The translations under genes and the position numbers were made by a program. Shown here in pieces: positions 50,431 through 59,641 of a stretch of 64,000 nucleotides of DNA (position 1 is the first letter of the stretch; every line of letters begins with the position of its first letter). Where the stretch lies: contig NZ_FZOR01000018.1 in assembly GCF_900188445.1 (NCBI RefSeq), forward strand, positions 1-64,000, read 5' to 3'. Under the pieces are notes generated by a model. The model was given only the letters and a program-made list of their open reading frames with translations, ran no database searches and was not told the DNA's origin. Source of the DNA: Actinomadura meyerae. Its GTDB lineage: Bacteria; Actinomycetota; Actinomycetes; Streptosporangiales; Streptosporangiaceae.

Positions 50431-52989
50431 ATGGCTTTGTTCGGCAGGTCTCGCTCCCGCCCGGCGAAGGACGCCGCGGCGCGGGATCTTTTCGAGCGCC
50501 TGCGGGTGCGCTATTTCCAGATCACCCCCGGGCTGCGGTTCCTGGGCGGGCTGCTGCTGATGGCGCTGGTGCTGGCGGGGACGGTCCTGCTGGAGGGGCC
50601 CGTCCTGGGCGTGGCGGTGGGCACGGTCGTCCTGCTCGTCGTCGTCCACCTGACGCTGCGCTCGCCCACGGGCATGGCGGTCATCGCGGTCATCGCGTCC
50701 TGGCTCGCACTGCTGGTGCCCTTGGGCAGGCTTTACCCGGACGGCAGGCATCCGTCCTATCTGAGCCCCACGCTGCTTCTGGCAGTGCTCGCGGTGCCCG
50801 TGGCAGTGGTCGCGTTCCGCTTGCGCGGGTACACCCCGTGGCGCACGACGCTCGTCACGCTGGCCGCCGCGGGAGCGGCGACGGCGGCGCTCGCCCAGCC
50901 GCTGCCGGAGGCGAGCGCGGCGCCCGGCTGGGCCGCCGCCCTGGCCGTCCTCGCCTACCGCTGGGACCGGGCCCGCCGCACGGTGCCCGCCGAGGCGTAC
51001 GAGACCGGCTGGGTCCAGGAACAGGCGAGCCCGAAGGGGGACGCCGTGCCGCCCGCCCCGCGCAAGAACCCGTCCGGCACGGACAAGCCCGACAAGAAGG
51101 AGCGGCCGAGCAGGCCCGACTGGCGGGCTCCCGCGGACGAGCCCGCCGCGGCCCCGCAGACCGCCGCACAGGCGGCGGCGCAGGCGGCCGGGGCGGCGGT
51201 GTCCCCGGAGCGGCAGGCGCCGCCGCCGGAGCGCCGCGTGGACGCCGCGCCGGACATCTCCGTCGCCGAGGCGCTCGCCGAGCTGGAGAACATGATCGGG
51301 CTGGAGCCGGTCAAGCGGCAGGTGCGCTCCATCGCCGCGTCCATCGAGGCGGCGCACATGCGGGCCGCCGCCGGCGTCCCGACCGAGAAGCCCATGCGGC
51401 ACTTCGTCTTCGTCGGCCCGCCGGGCACGGGCAAGACCACCGTCGCGCGCGTCCTCGCCAAGATCTTCTACGCGTTCGGGCTGCTGCCGGAGCCCGCCCT
51501 CGTCGAGGCCCAGCGCGCCGACCTCGTGGGCGAGTTCCTCGGCGCCACGGCGCTCAAGACCAACCGGCTCGTCGACTCCGCCCTGGGCGGCGTCCTGTTC
51601 ATCGACGAGGCGTACGGCCTGGTCAACTCCGCCGAGGGGCAGCCCGACCGGTTCGGCGACGAGGCCGTCCAGACGCTCCTCAAGCGGGCCGAGGACGACC
51701 GCGACAACCTCGTCATCATCCTCGCCGGCTACGACGCGCAGATGGCCGAGTTCCTCGACTCCAATCCCGGCCTGGCGTCGCGCTTCGGCACGCGCGTGCA
51801 CTTCCCGTCCTACCGGCCGTCCGAGCTGCTCCGGATCGCCGACTACCACACCGGGCTCCGCGAGGACCGGCTCGACCCGGAGGCCCGGCGGCGGCTCGCC
51901 GCGCGCTTCGAGGAGGTCGAGCGGCGCGGCATCGTCGACGAACTGGGCAACGGACGGTTCGTCCGGTCGCTGACGGAGGCGGCGGCGCGCGCGCGGGACG
52001 TCCGCGTCGTGGACGCCGCGTCCGCGTCCGGCGAGCCCGCCAAGCCCAGCGCCGACGACCTCGTCACCCTGCGCGCGGAGGACGTCGAGACCGCGTTCGC
52101 CGAGGTCACCGAGCGGTACCGCGGTTACGCCGAGACCCCGACGCTGGACGAGGCGCTCGGCTCGCTCGACGCGATGATCGGCCTCGAACCGGTCAAGCGG
52201 CAGGTCCGGGAGATCGCCGCCCAGCTCCAGGTGGCCCGGATGCGGCAGGAGCAGGGGCTCGTCACGCGGCCGCCGACCCGCCACTTCGTCTTCACCGGCC
52301 CGCCCGGGACCGGCAAGACGACCGTCGCGCGCGTGCTGGGCCGCATCTTCGCCGCCGCCGGGCTCCTCGCCCGCCCCGAGGTGGTCGAGGCCCAGCGCGC
52401 CGACCTCGTCGGCGAGCACCTCGGCGCGACGGCCCTCAAGACGAACAAGGTCGTCGATTCGGCGCTCGGCGGCGTCCTGTTCGTGGACGAGGCGTACGCG
52501 CTGAGCAACCCGGGCTACGGCGGCGGCGACGCGTTCGGCGCGGAGGCGGTCCAGACCCTGCTCAAGCGCGCCGAGGACGACCGCGACCGGCTCGTCGTCG
52601 TCCTCGCGGGCTACAGCGCCGACATGGACCGGTTCCTGGCGTCCAACCCGGGGCTCGCCTCACGGTTCGACGTGCGCGTGGAGTTCCCCTCCTACGGCCC
52701 GGACGAGCTGCTGCGCATCGCGCAGCTCATCGCCGAGCAGGGCGGCGACCGGTGGGACGACGGCGCGCTCGACGACCTCGCCCTCGTGTTCCAGCGCGTC
52801 TGCGGGACGGGACGGATCGACGAGTTCGGCAACGGGCGCTTCGCCCGCTCCATCTACGAGAAGGCGTGCGCGTGCCGGGCGCTGCGGGCGGCCGAACTCG
52901 GTGACCGCGCCACCGCCGACGACCTCACGCTGCTCACCCCGGCCGACGTGCGCAACGCGTTCGCCGACCTCGCCCACCGCCTGGCCTGA
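50431..52989 (+). CDS. Membrane-anchored double AAA+ protein (CbxX/CfqX type)
   Basis: An 852-residue protein. About residues 28-170 hold four or five hydrophobic segments, followed by a Pro/Ala/Lys linker. Two CbxX/CfqX (SpoVK-like) AAA+ modules follow, each beginning MIGLEPVKRQVR, with Walker A GPPGTGKT near 330 and 624 and Walker B LFIDEAYGL / LFVDEAYAL. Related ATPases include the type VII secretion EccA and the Rubisco activase CbbX. No Rubisco or ESX component is adjacent, so the partner is not known. ATG 50431 is preferred to TTG 50428. It is probably attached to the inner face of the membrane. Confidence 0.85.
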   Translation: MALFGRSRSRPAKDAAARDLFERLRVRYFQITPGLRFLGGLLLMALVLAGTVLLEGPVLGVAVGTVVLLVVVHLTLRSPTGMAVIAVIASWLALLVPLGRLYPDGRHPSYLSPTLLLAVLAVPVAVVAFRLRGYTPWRTTLVTLAAAGAATAALAQPLPEASAAPGWAAALAVLAYRWDRARRTVPAEAYETGWVQEQASPKGDAVPPAPRKNPSGTDKPDKKERPSRPDWRAPADEPAAAPQTAAQAAAQAAGAAVSPERQAPPPERRVDAAPDISVAEALAELENMIGLEPVKRQVRSIAASIEAAHMRAAAGVPTEKPMRHFVFVGPPGTGKTTVARVLAKIFYAFGLLPEPALVEAQRADLVGEFLGATALKTNRLVDSALGGVLFIDEAYGLVNSAEGQPDRFGDEAVQTLLKRAEDDRDNLVIILAGYDAQMAEFLDSNPGLASRFGTRVHFPSYRPSELLRIADYHTGLREDRLDPEARRRLAARFEEVERRGIVDELGNGRFVRSLTEAAARARDVRVVDAASASGEPAKPSADDLVTLRAEDVETAFAEVTERYRGYAETPTLDEALGSLDAMIGLEPVKRQVREIAAQLQVARMRQEQGLVTRPPTRHFVFTGPPGTGKTTVARVLGRIFAAAGLLARPEVVEAQRADLVGEHLGATALKTNKVVDSALGGVLFVDEAYALSNPGYGGGDAFGAEAVQTLLKRAEDDRDRLVVVLAGYSADMDRFLASNPGLASRFDVRVEFPSYGPDELLRIAQLIAEQGGDRWDDGALDDLALVFQRVCGTGRIDEFGNGRFARSIYEKACACRALRAAELGDRATADDLTLLTPADVRNAFADLAHRLA

Positions 52990-53033
52990 GGCAGGCGAAC
53001 GGTACTGTCCGCGGTCTGCGGTGTAATCAGGCC

Positions 53034-54119
53034 ATGACAGCGGTGACGTGGGCGCAGGTTCTCGCCTGGCGGATGCGGCGGCAGTACATCGAGCCCCTGG
53101 GTGAGGCGTCGGCGGTGGAGGTCGCGCGTCGCCTTGCGGGCGTCCAGGCGCAGGTGGCATCGGCCGCGGAACTCGCGGTCGCGGTGCGGCAGCGGAGCCC
53201 TGAACGCGGAGCGGTGGCCAAGGCGCTCCTGGACGAGCGGACCCTCGTCAAGACGTGGGCCATGCGCGGCACCCTGCATCTCCTCCCCGCCGATGTGGCC
53301 CCGGCCTACCTCGCGTTGTGCTCCACCGCCCGTCCCTGGGAGAAGCCCAGTTGGCAGAAGACCTTCGGTGCCTCGCCCGCCGACCTGGAGGCGCTCGCCG
53401 AGGCGGCCACCGCCGCGCTGGCCGGCGGTGAGGTGCTGACACGGGAGGAACTCACCCAAGCCGTCATCGAGGAGACCGGCTCCCGGCATCTCGCGGAGGT
53501 ACTGGGGTCGAGTTGGGGCGTCCTGCTCAAGCCGCTGGCATGGTGGGGTGTGCTGTGCCACGGCCCGGCGCAGGGTACGCGCGTCACGTTCACGGCACCG
53601 GAGCGATGGCTGCCCGGTTGGACGGGCCTGCCGCCGCTGGACGAGGCGGCGCGGACCGTCGTCCACGCGTTCCTCACCGCGCACGGCCCCGCGACCCCCG
53701 ACATGTTCGACAACTGGCTGATGCGCAAGACGAGCCGTAAGAAGGACGTCAAAAGCTGGTTCGCGATGGCGGAGGACGGCCTGTCCACAGTGGAGGTGGA
53801 CGGCGTCCAGATGTTCGTTCTGGCCGAGCATCGCGATGAACTCCTCGCCACCGAGCCCACCGCGTCGGTCCGGCTACTGGGTGCGTTCGACCCGTACGTC
53901 CTGGGGGCGGGGACAGGGGCGATCTATCTCCTACCGGCGGAGCATCGCAGCAAGGTCAGCCGCACGGGCGGCTGGATCTCTCCGGTGGTCCTCCACGAGG
54001 GGCGTGTGGCGGGCGTATGGGAGATGCAGGACGGGGACGTGGCCGTGACCGCGTTCGAGGACGTCCCGCAGAGGCCGCTCAAGGAGGAGATCGGCCGCGT
54101 GGGTTCCCTGGTCCGCTGA
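53034..54119 (+). CDS. Winged-helix protein of the AlkZ/YcaQ-like DNA glycosylase family
   Basis: A 361-residue protein of the winged-helix DNA-binding family (HTH_42), which contains the DNA glycosylases AlkZ and YcaQ. The QxQ catalytic-type motif appears in LAGVQAQVASAAELAV (about 35-50), followed by TLVKTWAMRGTLHLLP and LLGAFDPYVLGAG. In AlkZ and YcaQ it removes bulky or crosslinked bases; the activity of this subgroup is not known. ATG 53034 comes six bases after a TGTAAT (53022-53027), fitting a leaderless mRNA. It is 45 bp after the AAA+ gene. Confidence 0.82.
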   Translation: MTAVTWAQVLAWRMRRQYIEPLGEASAVEVARRLAGVQAQVASAAELAVAVRQRSPERGAVAKALLDERTLVKTWAMRGTLHLLPADVAPAYLALCSTARPWEKPSWQKTFGASPADLEALAEAATAALAGGEVLTREELTQAVIEETGSRHLAEVLGSSWGVLLKPLAWWGVLCHGPAQGTRVTFTAPERWLPGWTGLPPLDEAARTVVHAFLTAHGPATPDMFDNWLMRKTSRKKDVKSWFAMAEDGLSTVEVDGVQMFVLAEHRDELLATEPTASVRLLGAFDPYVLGAGTGAIYLLPAEHRSKVSRTGGWISPVVLHEGRVAGVWEMQDGDVAVTAFEDVPQRPLKEEIGRVGSLVR

Positions 54120-54167
54120 GAGGGCCGGGCGCACGGGGCACCGCGGCGATCGTCTAGGGTGCCGTTC

Positions 54168-54872
54168 GTGGACGAGCGGGACGAGCGGGACGAGCCGGTC
54201 GAGTACCGGCAGACGCGGTACAAGGCACCGGAAGGCGCGACCGAGATTCTTCTGGTCAGGCACGGCGCGTCGGCGCCCTCGCGCGCCGACCGGCCGTTCC
54301 CGCTCGTGGACGGCCACGCCGACCCCGAACTGGCCCCGGAAGGGCGGGAGCAGGCCGAGCGCGTCGGCGAACGCCTCGCCGGCGAGAAGCTCGACGCCAT
54401 CTACGTGACGTCCCTGCGCCGCACGGCGGAGACCGCGGCGCCGCTCGCACGCCGCCTCGGCCTGGAGCCGCGCGTGGAGGCGGGCCTGCGCGAGGTCCAC
54501 CTCGGGGAGTGGGAGGGCGGCCTGTACCGCCGGAAGGTCGCCGAGAACGACCCGGTGGCGCAGCGCATGTTCGCCGAGGAGCGCTGGGACGTCATCCCGG
54601 GCGCCGAGCCCGCCGCCGACTTCGCCGCCCGCGTCGAGGAGAGCCTCACCCGGCTCGCGGCGGCGCACGCCGGGGGCCGGATCGCGGTCTTCACCCACGG
54701 CGGCGTGATCGCGCAGGCGCTCGCCGCCGCGACCGGCGCCCGCCCCTTCGCGTTCCTCGCCCCCGACAACGCGTCCATCTCGCTGCTGGTGCGCCTCGGC
54801 GACCTGGCGTCCATCCGCGGCTTCAACGACGTCGCCCACCTGGACTGGTCCGCACCGGCTCCGCTGACCTGA
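54168..54872 (+). CDS. Histidine phosphatase family protein
   Basis: A 234-residue phosphatase-fold protein. The catalytic LVRHGAS (about 29-35) holds the phospho-histidine, and the remaining catalytic residues are in REVHLGEWEGGLY and FTHGGVIAQ. Phosphoglycerate-mutase-like phosphatases act on sugars or other small phosphates; the substrate here is unknown. I prefer the GTG at 54168: a TAGGGT element ends seven bases before it, which fits a leaderless mRNA; GTG 54159 lies inside that element. The next genes are convergent pxp genes. Confidence 0.85.
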   Translation: MDERDERDEPVEYRQTRYKAPEGATEILLVRHGASAPSRADRPFPLVDGHADPELAPEGREQAERVGERLAGEKLDAIYVTSLRRTAETAAPLARRLGLEPRVEAGLREVHLGEWEGGLYRRKVAENDPVAQRMFAEERWDVIPGAEPAADFAARVEESLTRLAAAHAGGRIAVFTHGGVIAQALAAATGARPFAFLAPDNASISLLVRLGDLASIRGFNDVAHLDWSAPAPLT

Positions 54873-54902
54873 CGCGCCCTGCCGACCTGACCCCGGCGGG
54901 GG

Positions 54903-55751
54903 CTAGCGGCGGAAGCGGACCTGCTGGCCGGGACGGAGCTGAGCGGCGTCGGGGACGGCGTCCGAGACGAGCACCGCGATCACCGGGTAGCCGCCGGTGG
55001 GCGGATGGTCGGCCAGGAAGATGATGGGCAGCCCGCTGGGCGGCACCTGGACCGACCCCGTCACCATGCCCTCGCTGCCCAGTTCGCCGTCGCGCGCGCG
55101 GACGAGGGGAGGCCCCTCCAACCGGACCCCTACACGGTTGCTGTCCGGCGACACCGTGTAGGGCGTGGACGTGAGCGTGGCCAGCGCGTCACCGGTGAAC
55201 CAGTCGTCGCGCGGGCCAGGGAGTATCCGGAGCACGGGCGTGTCCGGCATGGCCGGTGCGGGAGCGATGTCCACGGCGATGTCGGCGAACCCCTCGGCGG
55301 ACCCGACCGGCAGGCTGTCGCCGGGCGTCAACGGGGGCGGGCCCAGGCCGGACAGGAGGTCGGTCGAGCGGCTCCCCAGCACCCGATCGACCGAGATACC
55401 GCCCCGCACGGCGAGATAGCTGCGGAGCCCGGACGACGGTGGGCCGACCTCCACCGTTCCACCGTCCGGTATGAAGCACGGTGCGTTGGCCCCATGGGCC
55501 CGGCCGTCGATCGTCACGGGCGCAGGGGCGCCCGTGAGCGCGATCCAGGCGCACCCGTGGAAGCGCAGCACCGCGCCGCCGAAGGTGAGTTCGACGCCCG
55601 CCGCCCCCTCGGGATTGCCGACGAGCCGGTTCGCGAGCCGCAGCGCGCGCTCGTCGGCTGCCCCCGACCGCGGGACGCCCAGATGCGCGCGGCCGGGCCG
55701 GCCGAGATCCTGCACGGTCGCCAGCGGACCGGGCCGCACGACCTCGATCAC
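54903..55751 (-). CDS. pxpC: 5-oxoprolinase subunit PxpC
   Basis: A 282-residue biotin-dependent carboxyltransferase-like subunit (AHS2/KipA type): VVRPGPLATVQDLGRPGRAHLGVPRSGAAD at the N-terminus, LRSYLAVRGGI and GVRLEGPPLVRA later, ending FLADHPPTGGYPVIAVL. With PxpA and PxpB, it cleaves cyclised glutamate (5-oxoproline) to glutamate using ATP. GTG 55751 follows gaggag; an alternative GTG at 55787 overlaps the pxpB stop (GTGA), and the two start regions share a GACGAGGAGCGC-like repeat. It is the last gene of pxpABC. Confidence 0.9.
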   Translation of the reverse strand: MIEVVRPGPLATVQDLGRPGRAHLGVPRSGAADERALRLANRLVGNPEGAAGVELTFGGAVLRFHGCAWIALTGAPAPVTIDGRAHGANAPCFIPDGGTVEVGPPSSGLRSYLAVRGGISVDRVLGSRSTDLLSGLGPPPLTPGDSLPVGSAEGFADIAVDIAPAPAMPDTPVLRILPGPRDDWFTGDALATLTSTPYTVSPDSNRVGVRLEGPPLVRARDGELGSEGMVTGSVQVPPSGLPIIFLADHPPTGGYPVIAVLVSDAVPDAAQLRPGQQVRFRR

Positions 55752-55783
55752 GGGCGCTCCTCGTCCACGGGCGCGCTCCTCGT

Positions 55784-56398
55784 TCACGGGCGCTCCTCGG
55801 GGACGAAGCGGACACGGGTCCCCGGCCGGAGCAGCGACGGCGGGTCGCGCGTGACGTCCCACAGCCGCAGCCCGGTGCGCCCGAGCAGCCGCCACCCGCC
55901 CGGCGACCGGGACGGGTAGACCGCCGCGTACGGGCCGGCGATCGCCACCGACCCGGCCGGGACCGCCGTGCGCGGCGACTCCCGGCGCGCCACGTGCAGC
56001 GCCGGGTCGAGACCGGTCAGGTAGCCGAAGCCGGGGGAGAAGCCGAGGTAGGCGACCGTGTAGGCGGCCCCGGCGTGCCGCCGGACCACCTCCTCCCGTG
56101 ACAGCCCGGTGAGTCGGGCGACCTCGTCGAGGTCCTCGCCGTCGTAGACCACGGGGATCTCCACCGGGGCGGCGCCGCCCTCCACGTCGCCGGGCAGCGG
56201 TAACCGCGGGATGCGCGCGGCGAGGCCGTCGAGGTCGGCCGGCGGTTCGGCGACCACGAGGACGGTCTGCTCGCCGGGCACCACGTCCACGACGCCCGGC
56301 GGCGGGTCGTCCCGGAGGGCGGCGTTGAGCCGGTGCGCGGTGGCCAGGTCGCCGGTCTCCACGAGCAGGGCCGCGTCACCCGCCCGCAGGACCCTCAC
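55784..56398 (-). CDS. pxpB: 5-oxoprolinase subunit PxpB
   Basis: A 204-residue subunit of the AHS1/KipI family. Signatures are EIPVVYDGEDLDEVARLTGLS (about 79-99), the YLGFSPGFGYLTGLDP motif (about 117-132), and AIAGPYAAVYPSRSPGGWRLLGRT near the C-terminus. Start GTG 56398 overlaps the pxpA stop codon (GTGA), a clear sign of translational coupling. The product works with PxpA and PxpC as one 5-oxoprolinase. Confidence 0.92.
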   Translation of the reverse strand: MRVLRAGDAALLVETGDLATAHRLNAALRDDPPPGVVDVVPGEQTVLVVAEPPADLDGLAARIPRLPLPGDVEGGAAPVEIPVVYDGEDLDEVARLTGLSREEVVRRHAGAAYTVAYLGFSPGFGYLTGLDPALHVARRESPRTAVPAGSVAIAGPYAAVYPSRSPGGWRLLGRTGLRLWDVTRDPPSLLRPGTRVRFVPEERP

Positions 56399-57147
56399 GC
56401 GAACGGCTCCAGCGCGACGCCCGCGCCGGACAGCGCCGACCGGACGGACCGTGCGAGGGACACCGCGCCCGGTGTGTCGCCGTGCACGCAGATGGAACGG
56501 GCCTTGAGGGAGACCTCACTGCCGTCGGCCGCGACGACCGTCCCGTCCACGGCCATCCTGACCGCGCGCCGCACGACGGCCTCCTGGTCATGCACGACGG
56601 CACCCGGCTCACGGCGCGACACCAGCCCGCCGGACGGCGTGTAGGCGCGGTCCGCGAAGCACTCCGCGACCACGGTCAGCCCATCGGCGACCTCATGCAC
56701 CGCGGAGCCGGGGAGGGTCAGCAGAGGGAGCGATGGGTTGTACGCCCGGACGGCCTCTGCCACAGCCCCCGCCTGCACGGGGTCGCGGCTGACGCGGTTG
56801 TAGAGCGCGCCATGCGGCTTCACGTACGCCACACGCCCGCCTTCCGCGCGCGCGATGCCGTCCAGCGCGGCGATCTGGTACAGCACCTCGGCGGTCAGCT
56901 CGGGCGCGGCCACGTCCATCTCGCGGCGCCCGAAACCGGGCAGGTCCCGGTACGACACCTGCGCGCCGATCGTCACCCCGCGCGCCACGGCGGCGGCGCA
57001 CACCCGCCGCATGATGAGCGGATCGCCGGCATGGAACCCGCACGCCACGTTCGCGCTGGTGATCACGTCCAGCAGCGCCAGGTCGTCGCCCAGCTCCCAG
57101 ATGCCGAAGCCCTCGCCGAGGTCGGCGTTGATGTCGATGACCGCCAT
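56395..57147 (-). CDS. pxpA: 5-oxoprolinase subunit PxpA (LamB/YcsF family)
   Basis: A 250-residue subunit. The family start IDINADLGEGFGIWELGDD, the SANVACGFHAGDPLIMRR segment (about 32-49) and VKPHGALYNRV are all present. It is the first gene of pxpABC. ATG 57147 comes seven bases after a TAGGTC element (57155-57160, minus strand), with no ribosome site, fitting a leaderless message. Two residues upstream is an alternative ATG (57153). PxpA, PxpB and PxpC act together to hydrolyse 5-oxoproline. Confidence 0.94.
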   Translation of the reverse strand: MAVIDINADLGEGFGIWELGDDLALLDVITSANVACGFHAGDPLIMRRVCAAAVARGVTIGAQVSYRDLPGFGRREMDVAAPELTAEVLYQIAALDGIARAEGGRVAYVKPHGALYNRVSRDPVQAGAVAEAVRAYNPSLPLLTLPGSAVHEVADGLTVVAECFADRAYTPSGGLVSRREPGAVVHDQEAVVRRAVRMAVDGTVVAADGSEVSLKARSICVHGDTPGAVSLARSVRSALSGAGVALEPFA

Positions 57148-57203
57148 GCCCAAAGACCTACCACCGATCCCGCGTCACCGTCCGCGCGCACCCGCCCCAG
57201 GGC

Positions 57204-57572
57204 TCAGACGGTCTCCTCGTGCAGGTCCTCGACCTCGTGCCTGGACGCCCACGCCTGGTACACGCCGCGGTCGAACAGCTCCAGCCCGAGGCCCTCCGCC
57301 ACGGGGGCCTTACCGCCGCAGTACTCCACCCTGAGCCAGCCGTCGTGCTCGCCCAGCACCACGAAGGGCTCCCCGCGCCACGTGCAGTGCGTGGTCACGT
57401 ACTGCAGGCGCTCGACGTCCGCCAGCGGCACCACCTTGACGAACCGGTCCGCCGAGATCTGATGGAAGCCGTCCGCGCGCCCCGCGGCGTACAGCCGCAC
57501 CTGCTCGCCGTCGGGACTGGCCTCGTACTCGCCGCCGCGCCAGCCCGCGTAGTACCCGTGCCGGATGCTCAT
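57204..57572 (-). CDS. Small protein overlapping the SseB-like gene
   Basis: A 122-residue soluble protein beginning MSIRHGYYAGWRGGEYEASPDGEQVRLY, rich in Trp, Tyr and Gly, ending RGVYQAWASRHEVEDLHEETV. I do not recognise a named domain. ATG 57572 overlaps the stop codon of the upstream SseB-like gene by four bases (ATGA), so the two are translationally coupled. A large modular protein with a variable C-terminal part followed by a small coupled gene is the layout of polymorphic toxin-immunity pairs, but it is also common for ordinary partner proteins. Pro: overlap and size. Con: no toxin motif seen. Confidence 0.7.
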   Translation of the reverse strand: MSIRHGYYAGWRGGEYEASPDGEQVRLYAAGRADGFHQISADRFVKVVPLADVERLQYVTTHCTWRGEPFVVLGEHDGWLRVEYCGGKAPVAEGLGLELFDRGVYQAWASRHEVEDLHEETV

Positions 57573-59578
57573 CCCCGTCCTCCCGGCAGCTGCACCAGCC
57601 ACCTGCGCAGGTCGGCGTCGAACCGCGCGACCAGCGTCTCGGCGCCGCGCGCGTCCAGCCGGTACAGCCCGGCGCCGTGCGGGAGCCGCTGGCTCTCGAT
57701 CTTGAACTCCGGGATGGCCGGGCCCTCGCCCGGCGCGTACCCCGAACCGGGGAACGGCGCCCGCTCGATCACCCAGCCGCCCGGGATGATGCCCATGCTC
57801 CACTCGTCGATCCCGCCGAGCGGGCGGCGGAACAGCGCCGGCTTCACCGCGGGCCACCGGATCATGAAGACCTGCTCGTCCGCGTGCGTGAAGGGCGACC
57901 CCTCGTAGACGAGCCCGAGCGCCCGGATCATCGCGGCGGGGGACCGGATCTCCCGCACGTCCTGCAGGCGGTGGACGTAACCGGCGACAAGGTCGTAGCC
58001 GCCCTCCAGGTAGTGCTGCACATGCTCGGGCCGCACCACCTTCTGCATCACCACCACCTCGGACGGCGCGTCGCCGGGTACGTCCTCGACGCCCTGGCCC
58101 GCAATGGGGGGCTCCGTCCGCCGGGGGACGGGCTCCCGCTGAGGGACGGGCTCCCGCGCGGGGGCGGGCTCCTGCCGGGTGACGGGTGCCTCACGGCGCC
58201 GCTCGCCCTGCCCGTAGAGCGGCGCGACCGGGAGGCCGTGCGGGTCGCTCGGTGTTTCGCGCGCGGGCGACACCGGCGGTTTCGGTGGAGCGGGCGGACG
58301 TGCGGTGGGCGGGGCGGCCTCGGGACGCGGGCGCCGCACGGGCGTCGGAGGACGCGGGGCCGGGGGCGCGGGCGGGGCGGGCGGCGGTGGCGGGGCCGCT
58401 GCCGAGGCTGCCGCCGGGGCCGGTGCGGCGGGGGCGGACGGCCGGACCGTGCGGACGGGGGGGCGCGGCGCGCCGGCTCCGCCGGGCGGGGCTGTGGGCG
58501 CCTCTGGCGGCGCGGCGGCCGCGGCGGGTGCCTGCGGACCGCTCCGCGCCGGTTCGGGGCGCAGCGGCGGCTTGGCGGCCTGCGGTCGCGGAGCCCGGAT
58601 GTCGGGGCGCGTGCCGGTGCGGGTGTCGGCGCGGGGCGCCGCGGCGTCGCGGGAGCGACGGCGGGATGGGCCCGCGACGTGGACGTCCGTGGGCGCCGGC
58701 GGCGTCGGCGCGGCGGGCCTGCGCGGCTCCTCCGGTTCGAGCAGCGCCTTCGCGTCCAGGTAGGAGGCACTGGGCAGGCCGGGGTTCACGGCGAGCTGCC
58801 ACTCGGGGTGCGGCCAGCGGCGGGCCAGCTCCGCCAGCGTCGCCTCGCGGTGGTGGACGGCCTGGCCCTGGAGAGAGCGGTCCATGGCGCCGGGCGAGGT
58901 GAACGCCAGCACGAACGTGCCGTCCCCGAACTGGGCCGTGGCGAACTGGTGCTCGGCCGTTCCAGGATCACCCGGCGCCGGCAGGTAGAGGGTCGCGCGC
59001 GCGAGGAGCTCCAGGTACCCGTGCTGGTCGCCGCGTTCCCGGGCGTCGGTGAGGGCGTCCTCCAGGGCGGAACCGGACGGCCGCGCGCCACGGGAGGCGG
59101 ACGCGGCCCGCCGGGCCTCGTCCTCGGGGACGGCCAGGGGGATGCCGAGGCCCGGCAGCGCCAGCGGCCCGCCGTCCGGCCCGGCCTTGCTCGCCTGGTA
59201 GACCAGCTCGAGCGGGGACTCGATGCCGTACACGTCGCGGAAGGAGCCCACCATCTGCCCGGCCAGGAGCGCGCACGCCTCCAGGTGCTCGGCCGAGGCG
59301 CGGCCGCCGCGGTCGCGCCAGGTGTACCGGTCCCACCAGTTCTTGCGCTCCTCGCCGTCGGGCGGCTCCCAGCCGAGCGCGCTGAGCCGCCGCTCCTGCC
59401 GCGGGGCCAGCGGGCGGGGCAGGAACGCGCTGCCGACGGACTCCGCGTCCAGCACGCCCTCGGAGCGCATCGCCTGCACGTAGGGCAGCCCGCTCGGCCC
59501 CTGCACGATGAGGAACGACTTGACCGGCAGCCGTGAAAGCTCCAGCGTCAGCCGTTTGGCGAAGTCGTTCCAGTCCAC
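57569..59578 (-). CDS. Large SseB-domain protein with YbjN/Tir-chaperone-like N-terminus
   Basis: A 669-residue protein. About residues 1-150 (MDWNDFAKRLTLELSRLP, WWDRYTWRD, MVGSFRDVYGIESPLELVY) resemble YbjN/Tir-chaperone-like (TY-Chap) domains. About 170-290 are SseB-like (LEDALTDARERGDQHGYLELLARATLYLP, FVLAFTSPGAMDRSL, WPHPEWQLAVNPGLPSASYL). A proline/alanine/arginine-rich linker (about 290-515) separates a C-terminal part (about 520-669) beginning VVRPEHVQHYLEGGYDLV and ending RLPHGAGLYRLDARG. The last ~45 residues match the C-terminus of the neighbouring paralogue. The function is unknown; domain names are tentative. ATG 59578 has no strong site. Confidence 0.78.
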   Translation of the reverse strand: MDWNDFAKRLTLELSRLPVKSFLIVQGPSGLPYVQAMRSEGVLDAESVGSAFLPRPLAPRQERRLSALGWEPPDGEERKNWWDRYTWRDRGGRASAEHLEACALLAGQMVGSFRDVYGIESPLELVYQASKAGPDGGPLALPGLGIPLAVPEDEARRAASASRGARPSGSALEDALTDARERGDQHGYLELLARATLYLPAPGDPGTAEHQFATAQFGDGTFVLAFTSPGAMDRSLQGQAVHHREATLAELARRWPHPEWQLAVNPGLPSASYLDAKALLEPEEPRRPAAPTPPAPTDVHVAGPSRRRSRDAAAPRADTRTGTRPDIRAPRPQAAKPPLRPEPARSGPQAPAAAAAPPEAPTAPPGGAGAPRPPVRTVRPSAPAAPAPAAASAAAPPPPPAPPAPPAPRPPTPVRRPRPEAAPPTARPPAPPKPPVSPARETPSDPHGLPVAPLYGQGERRREAPVTRQEPAPAREPVPQREPVPRRTEPPIAGQGVEDVPGDAPSEVVVMQKVVRPEHVQHYLEGGYDLVAGYVHRLQDVREIRSPAAMIRALGLVYEGSPFTHADEQVFMIRWPAVKPALFRRPLGGIDEWSMGIIPGGWVIERAPFPGSGYAPGEGPAIPEFKIESQRLPHGAGLYRLDARGAETLVARFDADLRRWLVQLPGGRG

Positions 59579-59641
59579 TCGGGATCCACTTTCACGTCCG
59601 CGGGGCGAGGATGCCGTACTTGACGGTAGCCGAACGGTGCG

